Below, piece after piece: positions 63,974-64,000 of a stretch of DNA of 64,000 nt. Positions within the stretch are counted from its first letter, which is position 1, and each line of letters starts with the position of its first letter. The translations under genes and the position numbers were made by a program. The notes below the pieces were generated by a model. That model was not told where the DNA came from. It did not search any database and saw only the letters and a list, made by a program, of their open reading frames with translations. The stretch comes from Mactra quadrangularis (lineage: Eukaryota > Mollusca > Bivalvia > Venerida > Mactridae): contig CM046299.1 in assembly GCA_025267735.1 (NCBI GenBank), forward strand, positions 20,234,232 to 20,298,231, read 5' to 3'.

Positions 63974-64000
63974 TTTTCGTTTTCTATAAGCATCAAGTTC

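Larger units (their letters stand above)
60734..64000 (+). other. Start of the next intron (open at the window edge)
   Basis: Contains the 1.5-kb mariner-like element, a nested hAT-like MITE, a family D hairpin, a foldback at 63010-63159 and a minus-strand SINE at the end. The downstream exon expected for the family (luminal strand, then membrane helices) is not in the window. Confidence 0.65.

Overview
The window is eukaryotic nuclear DNA, very AT-rich, and packed with minisatellite arrays, foldback (MITE-like) elements and tRNA-derived SINEs. It carries one recognisable intron-rich gene. The SINE/LINE tails ending in CAAA/ACAA repeats, the retroelement types and the gene's sequence fit a marine lophotrochozoan, most likely a bivalve or other mollusc. 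This species call is inference; no species-diagnostic gene is present.

Left half (about 2.8 to 36.8 kb): an almost continuous block of simple satellites. In order: a 46-bp unit (2.77-6.28 kb); a transition zone with a duplicated 230-bp structured unit and five copies of a 67-bp hairpin (7.4-10.3 kb); a 42-bp unit (10.34-17.29 kb); a composite unit of about 173 bp (17.3-19.26 kb); a 29-bp unit (19.26-21.42 kb); a unique gap (21.4-23.1 kb); a 31-bp unit (23.1-34.05 kb); and a very homogeneous 39-bp unit (34.05-36.77 kb). Long minus-strand open frames across these arrays are by-products of unit lengths divisible by three and of strong strand asymmetry. I do not call them genes. One possible exon of an unrecognised gene lies at 2203-2286.

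Right half (36.77-64 kb): the 5' part of a plus-strand gene of the GOLD-domain seven-transmembrane (GOST) family, best matched to TMEM145. Exon 1 (36989-37087) encodes a signal peptide. Exons 2 and 3 (39138-39212, 51561-51635) encode the first strands of the luminal domain. The next segment of the domain, which I remember as present once in the vertebrate protein, is present here as four tandem diverged exons: 53447-53641, 56432-56629, 60120-60323 and 60536-60733. Each is a multiple of three in length, phase 0 at both ends, with consensus splice sites, four conserved cysteines and an invariant RERWW. This looks like a Dscam-style cassette of mutually exclusive exons that would give at least four versions of the receptor's extracellular domain. 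It is the most exciting signal in the window. The membrane-spanning part must lie beyond 64 kb.

The introns are littered with transposon derivatives, several dateable by target-site duplications: two hAT-like MITEs with 8-bp duplications, a 0.4-kb family with 9-bp duplications, a 5'-truncated LINE with a 13-bp duplication, and mariner-like elements at TA. A 70-bp foldback family occurs repeatedly between and after the variable exons, including inside the 212-nt intron separating the last two. It could form competing RNA hairpins.
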